Positions 22,405-31,046 of a stretch of 39,537 bases of DNA are shown here, in pieces. Where the stretch lies: the IMG/VR virus record IMGVR_UViG_3300044998_000364, positions 1-39,537 of that record; one strand, given 5' to 3'. The notes beneath the pieces were generated by a model, which saw only the letters and a program-made list of their open reading frames with translations, was not told the DNA's origin and ran no database searches. Positions within the stretch are counted from its first letter, which is position 1; each line of letters opens with the position of its first letter. The stretch comes from a virus. Made by a program: the position numbers and the translations under genes.

Positions 22405-22613
22405 CGCTCGACCACTCCCGTGTCCGTCGACTCGATCGAGAGCCGTGCGATGGTTCGCGGCGATTCCAAGACGATCACCGTCCCACACCGCTCGACGATC
22501 ACCCGGGTGAACTTCTCGCCCTCAGCTCCACCAGCTTGCATCGTGATGATGTGCTCGGGGTTAACGAAGATCTCTTGACCATCCTCGTCGGTAAGGCAGA
22601 TGAACTTAGGCAT
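22401..22613 (-). CDS. Hypothetical beta-rich protein, 70 aa
   Basis: A small protein with alternating strands (PKFICLTDEDGQEIFVNPEH, RVIVERCGTVIVLESP), resembling the many small phage proteins that carry a two-sheet barrel-like fold. The ATG overlaps the previous TAA (TAATG). It is second in the leftward early operon. No family was recognised. Confidence 0.55.
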   Translation of the reverse strand: MPKFICLTDEDGQEIFVNPEHIITMQAGGAEGEKFTRVIVERCGTVIVLESPRTIARLSIESTDTGVVER

Positions 22614-22864
22614 TACGCCCGTCCTCCCAGCGCGACGTGCAGGTCAGGCGACTTTACGGCCAGGTCGATCTTCCCGTCGACGTAGCAGGCGAGGACGGTG
22701 TACGCCTCTTTGATGGTGAGGTTCTCACCCAGGCTGTCGCCGAGAGGATCAACGATCCGGTAGAAGCCAGGGCGGTTAGGCTGAGCGATGATGCTCGCCG
22801 AGCGGCGAGTGAGCGCAGGGCGTACCTGCGGCTTGTCGTTTGTGATTAGAGCCAGTCTAGGCAT
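22613..22864 (-). CDS. First gene of leftward operon, 83 aa
   Basis: A small alpha/beta protein (MPRLALITNDKPQV, then a basic segment LTRRSASII and a C-terminal helix/strand). ATG 22864 has GGAG six nt upstream; an upstream in-frame start would run through the leader hairpin. It is the first product of the leftward promoter and so is expressed earliest or under direct repressor control. No family is recognised. Confidence 0.55.
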   Translation of the reverse strand: MPRLALITNDKPQVRPALTRRSASIIAQPNRPGFYRIVDPLGDSLGENLTIKEAYTVLACYVDGKIDLAVKSPDLHVALGGRA

Positions 22865-22872
22865 CTTGTTCT

Positions 22873-22899
22873 CCAGTCGGAGGTGGTGGCCTCCGCTGG
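22873..22899 (-). other. 5' leader hairpin of the leftward transcript
   Basis: CCAG plus CGGAGG on one arm pair with CCTCCG plus CTGG on the other (one bulged base, 6-nt loop). The predicted start of the leftward transcript is about 22897, so the RNA would begin with this hairpin and have only a short single-stranded ribosome site after it. It may stabilise the 5' end or limit translation. Confidence 0.45.
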
Positions 22900-22904
22900 T
22901 GAAC

Positions 22905-22933
22905 ATGTTACACCAACTTAGATTTTTTGTCTA
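22905..22933 (-). promoter_or_regulatory. Leftward early promoter (PL)
   Basis: On the minus strand TAGACA (22933-22928), a 17-bp spacer and TAACAT (22910-22905) give a sigma-70-type promoter for the operon starting at 22864. The repressor operator at 22930-22945 covers the -35 box, which explains shut-off in the lysogen. Confidence 0.6.
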
Positions 22934-22945
22934 CAACTTTGTAGA
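22930..22945. promoter_or_regulatory. Repressor operator OL
   Basis: A perfect 16-bp palindrome, TCTACAA-CT-TTGTAGA. The same sequence with one change occurs at 23630-23645 on the other side of the repressor gene, so both are probable binding sites of the S24 repressor. Confidence 0.75.
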
Positions 22946-22963
22946 TTTATTTTCTTTGACGAT

Positions 22964-23605
22964 TTACGGCCGGATGCCTGTTGGGTCGTGGTCAGTGATC
23001 CTTCTGAGACCAATCATGCGGATGTAGCCAATCAGGAAGCCTACGACCGAACCCGTTGCCGGCTGGATCTCGTAGCCTCTGTTCTCGGGCTGTAGATAAA
23101 ACTCTGTGCCGTTGTGCTTGAGCGTCTTAACCGTGCACTTGTCGTCATGGCTTCGGAACAGGATCACGCAGCCGAGTCGCGGGACCTCAGACTTCTTAAA
23201 GACACACAGGTCTTCTGGGTGAAGTAGCGGATACATCGAGTCGCCAAGGATGCGGCAGCAAAACAGGCCTTTGTCGTCACCCATGTGACTCGGCACGTAC
23301 TCAAACTCATCAGATTCAAGAGGATCGCTGTAGTGCATTGGACTCGAAGCAGAGATGTGGCCGATGTACGGGATCGGTATATCGAGAGTCGGTGCTGGAA
23401 TCTTGAAAGGAGATATCTCAGGCGTCTTCCTCTCCAGATCGTCGACCTGGCGGAGGATATCGCTAGGCGGTTCATGCCCGTACTCCCAGTTCTTATAAGC
23501 GTTCAGAGCGACGCCAAGCTTTTGAGCCATCTCCCGCTGGGTTAGGTCCAAAAGCTTGCGAAGCGAACGCAAACGGTCGCTTGTGTTGGTGGCCACAAGA
23601 AGCAT
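22964..23605 (-). CDS. CI/LexA-type phage repressor (HTH + S24 peptidase)
   Basis: A 213-aa lysogeny repressor. Residues 9-55 form an HTH_3 domain (LTQREMAQKLGVALNAYKNWE), and after a Pro-rich linker residues 80-205 form an S24 autopeptidase. ILGDSMYPLLHP supplies Ser123, and TVKTLKHNG supplies the general-base Lys160. Such repressors are cleaved in a RecA-dependent way during the SOS response, so DNA damage should induce the prophage. It is transcribed leftward between two identical-type operators, controlling the leftward operon and the divergent rightward operon. No Ala-Gly or Cys-Gly cleavage dipeptide is obvious in the linker; the site may be unusual. Confidence 0.9.
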   Translation of the reverse strand: MLLVATNTSDRLRSLRKLLDLTQREMAQKLGVALNAYKNWEYGHEPPSDILRQVDDLERKTPEISPFKIPAPTLDIPIPYIGHISASSPMHYSDPLESDEFEYVPSHMGDDKGLFCCRILGDSMYPLLHPEDLCVFKKSEVPRLGCVILFRSHDDKCTVKTLKHNGTEFYLQPENRGYEIQPATGSVVGFLIGYIRMIGLRRITDHDPTGIRP

Positions 23606-23620
23606 TTTTTAAAACTTGGA

Positions 23621-23626
23621 AATCTA
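23621..23626 (-). promoter_or_regulatory. Candidate -10 of the repressor promoter
   Basis: TAGATT on the minus strand (revcomp of AATCTA), 15 nt before the repressor ATG at 23605, with the OR operator just upstream. No Shine-Dalgarno precedes the ATG, so the leader would be very short. This is the weakest of the promoter calls in the immunity region. Confidence 0.3.
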
Positions 23627-23629
23627 ACC

Positions 23630-23645
23630 TCTACACTTTTGTAGA
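23630..23645. promoter_or_regulatory. Repressor operator OR
   Basis: TCTACAC-TT-TTGTAGA, matching the perfect palindrome at 22930 except for one base of the left arm and the central pair. It sits in the divergent region between repressor and rightward genes. A further half-like TGTAGA lies at 23682-23687 inside the first rightward gene. Confidence 0.7.
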
Positions 23646-23654
23646 ACTTTAGCG

Positions 23655-23660
23655 TACACT
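23655..23660 (+). promoter_or_regulatory. Rightward early promoter (PR) -10, leaderless
   Basis: TACACT ends 7 nt before the ATG at 23668, so a transcript starting 7 nt after the box would begin at the start codon. The operator at 23630-23645 overlaps the expected spacer/-35 region. Confidence 0.5.
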
Positions 23661-23667
23661 CCGTGCG

Positions 23668-23976
23668 ATGGCGATAGCCTCTGTAGACAAAACCAGTGAC
23701 CTTACTAGGCAGGAGGTGTGGGATGAGGTCCAAAGACTCATCGACGAAGGCGTGCCTGTGAGTAGGGCTACAGCCAGATTCGGTCTCCACCGGACCGCTT
23801 ACTACAAGCGCATTCAAAGAAATGGGGCCTCGTCCACCAACGAGAACCCCGCACCGCAATCCACTTCGGAGAACTTTCGTGGACGCGACGTTAACGCTAA
23901 CTACGATACCGCTTCTCCGCTCGACGAGGTGAGGACCTCGGCAAGCAAAGAAGATGACATCAGAGCAACTGCATAG
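23668..23976 (+). CDS. Small HTH protein, first gene of rightward operon
   Basis: A 102-aa protein. Residues 12-52 (LTRQEVWDEVQRLIDEG, VSRATARFGLHRTAYYKRI) form a helix-turn-helix of the transposase/Hin type. The C-terminal half is polar and disordered. As the first rightward gene opposite the repressor it occupies the position of Cro or CII, and may be an antirepressor-type switch or an activator. The ATG lies 7 nt after TACACT with no ribosome site, consistent with leaderless translation. Family membership beyond the HTH is unclear. Confidence 0.6.
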   Translation: MAIASVDKTSDLTRQEVWDEVQRLIDEGVPVSRATARFGLHRTAYYKRIQRNGASSTNENPAPQSTSENFRGRDVNANYDTASPLDEVRTSASKEDDIRATA

Positions 23977-24154
23977 CCTGAAGCCTGGGCAGAGAATCAA
24001 GGCGACCCACTCGAAGGATGTATTCGAGGTGACTGGAAAGACGACCGACAAGCACGGCACCCACGTGTTCGTCCGGAACGTGACCATAAGGCCCGAGTTC
24101 GAGCTGATCGTTCCGCAGAACTATGACCTGATCGAGGAGGGCACCAATGTCTGA
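23954..24154 (+). CDS. Hypothetical protein, 66 aa
   Basis: A small, mostly beta protein (LKPGQRIKATHSKDVFEVTG, HVFVRNVTIRPEFELIV) with an SH3- or KOW-like strand pattern. It overlaps the preceding gene by 23 bases and the following one by 8 bases; AAAGAAG precedes its ATG. Part of the rightward early operon. No family recognised. Confidence 0.55.
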   Translation: MTSEQLHSLKPGQRIKATHSKDVFEVTGKTTDKHGTHVFVRNVTIRPEFELIVPQNYDLIEEGTNV

Positions 24155-25157
24155 GAACGGTACGTTCCTGTCCCCTCGCACTCAGTTCAAGGGTGAGACC
24201 CCGCTGCAGGCGACTGCGCTCTCCGTCCTGCGGGCTGAGTGCAAGTACCCCCAATTCTTCGATGCCGCCATCAACGAGCTGTGCCTTACCCTGCTCAATG
24301 AAGAGAAGCGACTTCAAAGCCAGTTCGTCGGCAAGCTCTCCGCTGAGCTGCAACTGGAAGCGCCATCCAAAGACGGGATCCTGCACGAGGTTAAGAAGCT
24401 CGTCGCCGACCTAAACAAGCTGGTTGCCGATGAGGAGCAAGCCCTCCAGAGGGCAGAACGGGACCTGTGCGCCCGCTTCTTGGCGTTAATCGCGATTCGT
24501 TCTCACGAGCCGGAGGACTTCACCCCGGAGCGGGTTGAGGAGGATATCAGGACTCTTAAGGCTCGCTACTTCATGAAGAACACCGAGATTGAAAGACTCG
24601 AGTGTGAGATCAGCAATCAGAAAGCCTGCTTAATCCGCATCCTTGGCGATGCTCTCGCCAAGAAGCTCCCGGACGGCAGCGAGGAGCTAACCGTTCTCGA
24701 CGTCAAGAAGCCCTGGACCGACTTCGCCGATGCTCTCCTCGCCCAGGTCGCGGTGATCAAGGCCGAGCGGGACGCACTCCGAGAAGAGAACGAGAAGCTG
24801 ATCGAGGCCGAGCGTGAAGCGCAATGCGTCTTCGTGAAGTTGCTTGGTGAGGCTGCACCCATAGGGCTTCCCGTACCCGATGCTATCGAAGGGATTGTCA
24901 AGGCCCTGATCGACGAGAACGAGTCTCTGAAGGAAGACCTCGCCGAGGCGACGAAGCGACGCACCAAGCGGAACGACGAGCTGCTTAAGGAGCGTGACGA
25001 GCTGAAGGCTGAGGTTGATCGGTTGCGAACACGCCTATCGTTAAAGCCTGCGCCACCTAGACCTAAGGGCTGGAGGGACGTAGTCGCCGAGGACCTCGAC
25101 AAGGGCATTGAGCAGGCGGTCGTGGAGAAGAAGCGGAGGGCACGACGTGCCGGTTAG
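24147..25157 (+). CDS. Long coiled-coil early protein
   Basis: A 336-aa protein dominated by heptad-rich helices: residues about 75-115, 150-165, 205-240 and 265-310 (KERDELKAEVDRLRTRLS), ending in a basic tail (KKRRARRAG). Globular patches between coils are rich in Ala/Leu. GAGGAGG lies upstream of the ATG. Such proteins may act as scaffolds, as SMC-like or RecN-like partners, or as inhibitors of host processes; nothing in this one defines an enzyme. It is the largest gene before the ASCH/nuclease/replication genes. Confidence 0.6.
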   Translation: MSENGTFLSPRTQFKGETPLQATALSVLRAECKYPQFFDAAINELCLTLLNEEKRLQSQFVGKLSAELQLEAPSKDGILHEVKKLVADLNKLVADEEQALQRAERDLCARFLALIAIRSHEPEDFTPERVEEDIRTLKARYFMKNTEIERLECEISNQKACLIRILGDALAKKLPDGSEELTVLDVKKPWTDFADALLAQVAVIKAERDALREENEKLIEAEREAQCVFVKLLGEAAPIGLPVPDAIEGIVKALIDENESLKEDLAEATKRRTKRNDELLKERDELKAEVDRLRTRLSLKPAPPRPKGWRDVVAEDLDKGIEQAVVEKKRRARRAG

Positions 25158-25359
25158 CACGATCACCTGGAAAGAGACCAAGATGGGCGGCCTTGCCGCC
25201 TATCAAGGCTCGGAGTTCGTGGCGACGGTTCGCGAGACCTTCGATGGGCAGGTGGCTGCACGCTATGTGAAGGGCCAGAACAACAAGCGCCAGATCCACG
25301 GCACGATGGACGAGGCGAAGGAGTGGGTCGAGCAGCTCGCCGAGGGGAGGCTGTTGTGA
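25147..25359 (+). CDS. Hypothetical protein, 70 aa
   Basis: A small alpha/beta protein (STITWKETKMGGLAAYQGSE, then ARYVKGQNNKRQIHGTMDEA and a C-terminal helix). GTG 25147 overlaps the upstream gene by 11 bases with GGAGGG 6 nt before it. The next gene begins at its stop (GTGA). No known family. Confidence 0.55.
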   Translation: MPVSTITWKETKMGGLAAYQGSEFVATVRETFDGQVAARYVKGQNNKRQIHGTMDEAKEWVEQLAEGRLL

Positions 25360-25577
25360 GTCCGTTCAAAAGGCTATCGCAGGGCGAGGCTCACCCTTCG
25401 GATCAGATCAGCGCTGCCAGAGTGATCCAAGCGGTGAAGCACATGCGCGAACGCCAGAAGGCGTACTTCGCGTGCCCTGAGCGCCCGAACCTGATGGAAG
25501 CCAAGGATGCGGAGCGAGAAGTCGACCGACTCGTGCGAGAGATCGACCAGGACGACTCCCAGGGGGAGCTACTGTGA
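25356..25577 (+). CDS. Hypothetical helical protein, 73 aa
   Basis: A helical, charged protein (SAARVIQAVKHMRERQKAYF, AEREVDRLVREIDQDD). It starts with GTG in a GTGA overlap, with GGGAGG upstream, and ends in another GTGA overlap. The helices could form a two-helix hairpin. Function unknown. Confidence 0.55.
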   Translation: MSPFKRLSQGEAHPSDQISAARVIQAVKHMRERQKAYFACPERPNLMEAKDAEREVDRLVREIDQDDSQGELL

Positions 25578-26320
25578 AGTACACGCCGATCCCCTTCAGC
25601 GGCGAGATGGTCCGCGCCATTCTTGCTGGGGGGAAGACTCAGACGCGGCGAGTAGTAAAGCCTCAGCCGCCTCGCGAAGAGCACTTCGTGGGAAGCTCTT
25701 TCGGTCTCAGCCGATGCGTCGCTGACGGGATCAAGATGTACTCCCAGAACGATTGGGAGCGCCTCCCCAAGCACCCCACGGACTGGGAGCTCATCGGAAG
25801 CGTCGGCGTGGCGCGCGACGCCGGATACCCGAAGCGATACCGATGTCCCTACGGTCAGCCCGGCGACCGCCTTTGGGTCAAGGAGTCTTACTTCTGGTTC
25901 AGGATTGTTAACCCAGAAGAGAAACTGCCAGATGGGGCGGTGTTCTTAGGGCCGGTCACCGATTGGTGCACGGAGGACTTTCAGCCCTATCAGGTGGCCT
26001 GCTTCTACGAAGCGGACGGGCCAATGCCCGACATCATGAAGCGCGCCAAGTGCAAGTGGAAGCGGGCGACGTACATGTTCCGTTGGGCGTCTCGGATCAC
26101 CCTTGAGATTGTCTCGGTTCGCGTTGAGCGGTTGAACGATATCAGCGAAGACGATGCTGGGGCAGAAGGTGTTGATCCGTGGAAGGTTCTTGATTGCACG
26201 GGGGTTAGCCTTAGTTGCCGCGTAGCGTTTGCAAACCTTTGGGAATCCATTCACGGATCCGGTTCTTGGGAAGCCAACCCGTGGGTCTGGGTGGTCGAGT
26301 TCAAGGTGGTGGAGTCGTGA
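25574..26320 (+). CDS. ASCH/PUA-like phage protein
   Basis: A 248-aa protein whose N-terminus (PIPFSGEMVRAILAGGKTQT then RRVVKPQP) is the signature of a widespread phage/prophage family with an ASCH (PUA-like) RNA-binding fold. GDRLWVKESYF at residues about 98-108 and the C-terminal NPWVWVVEFKVVE are also typical. The biochemical role of this family is not settled; RNA or modified-base binding is proposed from the fold. It starts with GTG in a GTGA overlap and ends in another, so it is tightly coupled within the rightward operon. Confidence 0.75.
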   Translation: MKYTPIPFSGEMVRAILAGGKTQTRRVVKPQPPREEHFVGSSFGLSRCVADGIKMYSQNDWERLPKHPTDWELIGSVGVARDAGYPKRYRCPYGQPGDRLWVKESYFWFRIVNPEEKLPDGAVFLGPVTDWCTEDFQPYQVACFYEADGPMPDIMKRAKCKWKRATYMFRWASRITLEIVSVRVERLNDISEDDAGAEGVDPWKVLDCTGVSLSCRVAFANLWESIHGSGSWEANPWVWVVEFKVVES

Positions 26321-26523
26321 GGGGCGTCCGGATCGAGTACTACACGGCTCTGGCGTTCGACGCGCAGGGTCACCCGTGCTTCACGGTGCGTAAGAGGACC
26401 TTCACCCCGATCGGCATCGACACCGAGCGTGTGACCCACCAGACGTGGGAGACGAAGGAAGAGGCCGAGTCCTTCATCTGTGACCTTTACTGCGGCCACC
26501 TTCCGGAGGCGAACTATGCCTAG
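26317..26523 (+). CDS. Hypothetical protein, 68 aa
   Basis: A small alpha/beta protein (VRIEYYTALAFDAQGHPCF, then TWETKEEAESFICDLY). GTG 26317 overlaps the ASCH-like gene (GTGA) and the 3' end overlaps the nuclease gene by 8 bases. It may be a small partner of one of these. No family recognised. Confidence 0.5.
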   Translation: MRGVRIEYYTALAFDAQGHPCFTVRKRTFTPIGIDTERVTHQTWETKEEAESFICDLYCGHLPEANYA

Positions 26524-26891
26524 AAAGACTCTCAAGGACGGGAGACAAAGTGAATACGCGATCCAGCTCGACATCTGCAAGGCCTTAAGGCTTGCCGGCT
26601 GCACGGTGCTTCACACGAGCGTGATGAACACCAAAGGCGGCTATGGCTCGGCGAAGGGCGTGCCCGATCTGCTGGTCCACGTCCCCGGTGAGAAGACCCT
26701 TATCGGGCTCGAAGTGAAGCGACCAGGCGGGGAGGTCAGGCCCGATCAGAAGGCGCTCGCCGAGGCGGGTGCCTATGCCATCGTGCGAAGCGTGGAGGAT
26801 GCACTCTTCGACGTCTTCGAACGATCGAAGGCGGCAAGGGAGAACGCCAAGTTTGTGAACATATTCGACCAGTACTGGGAGAAGGTGAACC

Positions 26892-26899
<8 letters not shown>
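26516..26899 (+). CDS. VRR-NUC domain nuclease
   Basis: A 127-aa single-domain nuclease of the PD-(D/E)XK superfamily. The core GVPDLLVH and TLIGLEVKRPGG gives the metal-binding Asp, Glu and Lys, and RPDQKALAEAG supplies the downstream Gln-containing helix. Stand-alone phage VRR-NUC proteins are structure-selective nucleases acting on branched DNA (Holliday or flap structures) during replication and recombination. ATG 26516 is chosen at the domain start; it precedes the initiator gene, with which it overlaps by 8 bases. It probably resolves replication intermediates before packaging. Confidence 0.88.
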
Positions 26900-27919
<1,020 letters not shown>

Positions 27920-27923
<4 letters not shown>

Positions 27924-29269
27924 GCGACTTCCTGGAAGGGGTTCCCCTAACCTCGTCGATCGAAGCCGAGATGTCGGTCCTCGGTTCGATGATCCTTTCG
28001 CGGAAAGCCGCCAGCGGCATGGCGACGTACCTGAAGACTTGGGACTTCTACCGTCCAGCCCACCGCTGGATTTTCGAGACCATGAAGCAAATGGTGGTGG
28101 CCGGGCAAGAGATCGACCTGGTCACCCTGCGCGCCAAGCTGATCGAGAAGGGGAAGCTTGCCGACTGTGGTGGTGTCGACTTCCTAGTTGAACTCGCGGA
28201 ATACGTCCCGAGTGCAGCCAACGCGATTGATTACGCCAAGCTGATCCGAGATCGAGCCATCCGGCGAAAGATGCACAAGCTCTCCCGCTCGGTGGTCGAC
28301 CTTGCCACGAACGGTGAGAAGCCGACCGACCAGATCCTCCTGGAAGTCAAAGGGCTTCTCCGGGAGATCGAGGAAGAAGAGGCGCTCGGCAAGTCGAGGC
28401 TTATCAGCATCGGCGAGGTCGTTCGCGAGATCGTCGACGGGTACCAGGACGAGGATTCACCGTCTGCGCTGCTCAGCCAGGTCATGGTTCCCACAGGTAT
28501 CGCCTCTCTCGATCGCTACAATGTGCTCAAGCGAGGCGGCATGATGATCGTCGCAGGTCGTCCAGGCATGGGCAAGTCGAGTCTAGGCATGACCGTGGCT
28601 TCCAACATCGCCGAGCAGGGCAAGAACGTGGTGATCGTCTCGTACGAGATGCCCCCGGTTCAGCTCGTGAGAAGGCTCCTCGCGGCGAACGCAGGGTTAT
28701 CGGTGAAGGCGCTCAGCAGCAAGGAGGCGTTCCTCAAAATTGCCGACCTCGACACCCACCTAAAGCTTCAGGACGGGGCAGAGGCGATCTTCCACCGCAC
28801 GGTGTACTTCGTGGACAAGCCTTCCAAAAAGTGGTCAGAGCTGGAGGTGCAGCTCCTCCAAGCACAGGCTCAGCTCGGGCGAATCGACTGCCTGGTGATC
28901 GACTATCTCCAGCTCATGGCGCAGGGCACCCAGTACCAAGCGGCAGAGATATCGCACGCGGCCAACTGGATGAAGGGGTTCTGCATGGAGCACGACATTG
29001 CAGGCATCGGGCTTGCCCAGCTCAAGCGAGATGCGGCAGGGACGTCTAAGAAACCAACGATCGAAGACCTGAAAGGGAGCAGCGGACTCGAAGAAGCAGC
29101 AGACTCGGTAGTTCTTATTTACAGAGACTCATACCAGGGCGAAAAAAGGGTAGACCCAAGCCAGCCACAAGAGGTCGATCTTATCATCGGCAAGAACCGT
29201 GACGGTGAGTCAGGAGTCACCGCGAGGGCCTACTTCATCCCTGAGCAGACCGCGTTCCGGTCGGCATGA
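27920..29269 (+). CDS. dnaB-like: DnaB-type replicative helicase
   Basis: A 449-aa protein. Residues 10-110 form the DnaB N-terminal helical domain (SSIEAEMSVLGSMILSRKAA). The RecA-like ATPase has Walker A GRPGMGKSS at 213-221, Walker B CLVIDYLQLM near 330-340, and the DnaB-specific LKGSSGLEEAADSVVLIYRD region, ending with the IIGKNRDGESG motif. It is the hexameric 5'-3' helicase of the phage replisome, loaded at the origin by the upstream initiator. The length equals that of bacterial DnaB. GTG start in a GTGA overlap with the initiator gene. No DnaA, primase or polymerase is seen, so host enzymes must be used. Confidence 0.93.
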
Positions 29270-29300
29270 CACGACGGACACCTTCCGTGAACTTCCGTAA

Positions 29301-29729
29301 ATGAGCAGCGAGATTCAAGAGTTCATGCCAGGTCGCAACGGAGGCAAACTCCGGCGCGGTGGTGGTCGCCCGAAGAAGGCGAACTCCAAGTGGTCTCAGA
29401 TGCTCGACGCTGTTCGAAAAGAGCTACGAGAGAAAACCGGCATCGTCGAAGACGGAGAAGAACTGACCAACGAGCAGGTGCTCGCGAAGATCATCGTTAG
29501 GGCCTCCCTCGAGGGCAACATGGAGCTGCTTCAGTTCGTTCTCAAGCTCGCCGACAAGGACGACACGTACGTCCGTGACCGCAAGGACACGCTGGAAGAT
29601 CGAGCTGCCAAAGCACGCGAGCTGGCTGAGCTGGAAGCGAAGAAGGCGTACGTCGACATGGATCCGCTCTTTAACGGTTGGAGCGATGAGGAACTGGAAC
29701 AAGAGGCAAGGAGGCTGCTAGGAGCATGA
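29301..29729 (+). CDS. Possible small terminase subunit
   Basis: A 142-aa basic-then-acidic protein. The N-terminus GRNGGKLRRGGGRPKKA is an AT-hook-like Gly/Arg/Lys segment often present at the start of phage small terminase or DUF5681-type proteins. The remainder is helical (ELREKTGIVEDGEELTNEQV, DRAAKARELAELEAKK). It starts about 30 bases after the helicase and overlaps the sigma-like gene by 4 bases (ATGA). No other small-terminase candidate is visible, but the large subunit lies 3.7 kb away, so the call is tentative; a DNA-binding regulator is equally possible. Confidence 0.35.
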   Translation: MSSEIQEFMPGRNGGKLRRGGGRPKKANSKWSQMLDAVRKELREKTGIVEDGEELTNEQVLAKIIVRASLEGNMELLQFVLKLADKDDTYVRDRKDTLEDRAAKARELAELEAKKAYVDMDPLFNGWSDEELEQEARRLLGA

Positions 29730-30529
29730 CCGAAGAACTAAGGCAGTACGAGCACTCGCTCGTTGAGAAGATCCGCAGAGGGCGGCTGGAGGCGTGGGGT
29801 CCGCTGCTGGACCTGCACGAGCCACGCATCGCAGACCTTGCGGCTCGGTGGAAGATCGACGAGGCCGAGGTCGCCTCTGTCGTGATCGACAAGCTCCGGT
29901 ACGCGGTCGAGAACTATCGCGAAGGGTCGGCGTCCATCTGGGGTTTCACGAAGCAGCTCGTCGACCGTGCCCTCATCGACCGCACGCGCAAGGTCGAGCA
30001 CACGCGCAAGATCCACCTGAGCCACATCGAGGAGCGGTGCGGTGAGCACGTGCCCAGCGCATTCGTCGTGCGTGAGCAAGAAGCGAGCGTGGACACTTCC
30101 TTGGCGTGGCTCCTGATCCACAAGGAGCTGTGCCGGCAGATCATCTACAAGAACGCTCCTGAGGCAGTGACTGCGGTCTTCCGGCTGTATCTCAACCAGC
30201 GAAGGGCAGAGCGGTGCATCGGGCGCAAGGCGCTTTACGACGTCCTGGGCGAGTTCGGGATTCCCGACCCGCAAGGCAAGCCGATCGCGCAGGTGCCCTT
30301 GTTCGTGGACGGACTGGGCGCGAGCCTGGTCGACGATTACTGCCTGCTCGGTGAGCGGATCATGAAGGCAGTGACCGCAGGGACGCAGATCAGAGCCGTG
30401 GGCGCGAAGATCGGTGAGAACGGCAAGCTCGTGATGGCGTACCGGAAGCACCTTCAGGTCGTGGCTTCACTCGTAGCTGAGAGCGATGAGCAAGGCATAT
30501 ACGAGGCTGGTTCCAAAGCCGTCTCCTAG
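29726..30529 (+). CDS. Sigma-70-like (ECF-type region 2) late regulator candidate
   Basis: A 267-aa protein. Residues 12-92 follow the layout of sigma region 2: a helix after RGRLEAWGPLLDLHEPRI, then EAEVASVVIDKLRYAVENY and SIWGFTKQLVDRALIDRTRK. The last closely parallels the ECF pattern of a FxxWL-like helix ending in aDxxRkxxR that recognises -10 DNA. The C-terminal part (about 150-260) is helical; a region-4 HTH may lie around residues 230-262 but is not certain. The position, between replication and late genes, is that of late activators such as RinA/ArpU. The endolysin gene starts inside its 3' end, behind a near-exact copy of the late CGTAGCTGG element. Sigma identity is inferred, not proven. 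Confidence 0.55.
   Translation: MTEELRQYEHSLVEKIRRGRLEAWGPLLDLHEPRIADLAARWKIDEAEVASVVIDKLRYAVENYREGSASIWGFTKQLVDRALIDRTRKVEHTRKIHLSHIEERCGEHVPSAFVVREQEASVDTSLAWLLIHKELCRQIIYKNAPEAVTAVFRLYLNQRRAERCIGRKALYDVLGEFGIPDPQGKPIAQVPLFVDGLGASLVDDYCLLGERIMKAVTAGTQIRAVGAKIGENGKLVMAYRKHLQVVASLVAESDEQGIYEAGSKAVS
30472..30480 (+). promoter_or_regulatory. Start-associated element variant CGTAGCTGA (endolysin)
   Basis: One mismatch to CGTAGCTGG, 5 nt before the ATG at 30486. It is embedded in the coding 3' end of the sigma-like gene and is the first element met in the late direction. Confidence 0.6.
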
Positions 30530-31046
30530 TTCGATCAACTCGGGGCTGTCCAACCTGAAAGCCTCCACGTGCGCCAGGGTGCTAGGCGTGCCCTCGAAAG
30601 AGAAGGCGGGCACGTCCTGCATCGCGGTCTCCAAGCTGAACCCGAAGCTTCGCGAGAAGATCGTCACCGAGGACGTTGGGCCGTTCAGGGTCACTGGTCA
30701 CCGGGCAGCGGTCGCCTCGCTTCGGCGGGTCTTCCTCCACGTCAAGGCGTCGGACCCAGAGCTGTACGAATCGCTTGGCAGCGCGGGCATGCTCTGTGCT
30801 CGCCTTGTCCGTGGATCCACGAGCACGTGGTCGAACCACTCGTGGGGAATGGCGGTCGATCTCATTATCGACGGCAAGCTCGACCGTCGAGGCGACGACC
30901 TGGTCCAGCACGGGCTGCTCACCCTGTACAAGCACTTCCACCGGGAAGGGTGGTTCTGGGGTGCCGAGTTCAACACCGAGGACGCGATGCACTTCGAGGT
31001 CGCCGAGGAGACGTTCCTCGCCTGGGAACGACAGGGGCTACTGTGA
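30486..31046 (+). CDS. Endolysin, M15-family peptidase
   Basis: A 186-aa VanY/CwlK-type L,D/D-Ala peptidase that cleaves the peptide part of peptidoglycan. The zinc ligands are visible: SNHSWGMAVD gives His118 and Asp125, and DAMHFEV gives His169. There is no signal peptide or separate binding domain, so release needs the holin encoded directly downstream. The start overlaps the end of the sigma-like gene by 44 bases, and the stop overlaps the holin start (GTGA). The N-terminal 40 residues are Ser/Lys-rich and probably flexible. Confidence 0.85.
   Translation: MSKAYTRLVPKPSPSSINSGLSNLKASTCARVLGVPSKEKAGTSCIAVSKLNPKLREKIVTEDVGPFRVTGHRAAVASLRRVFLHVKASDPELYESLGSAGMLCARLVRGSTSTWSNHSWGMAVDLIIDGKLDRRGDDLVQHGLLTLYKHFHREGWFWGAEFNTEDAMHFEVAEETFLAWERQGLL

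Noticed and set aside
21994-22488. 164-aa version of the single-TM early protein
   Set aside because: The first 28 residues overlap the previous gene out of frame; GTG 22404 in a GTGA overlap fits the pattern of the operon.
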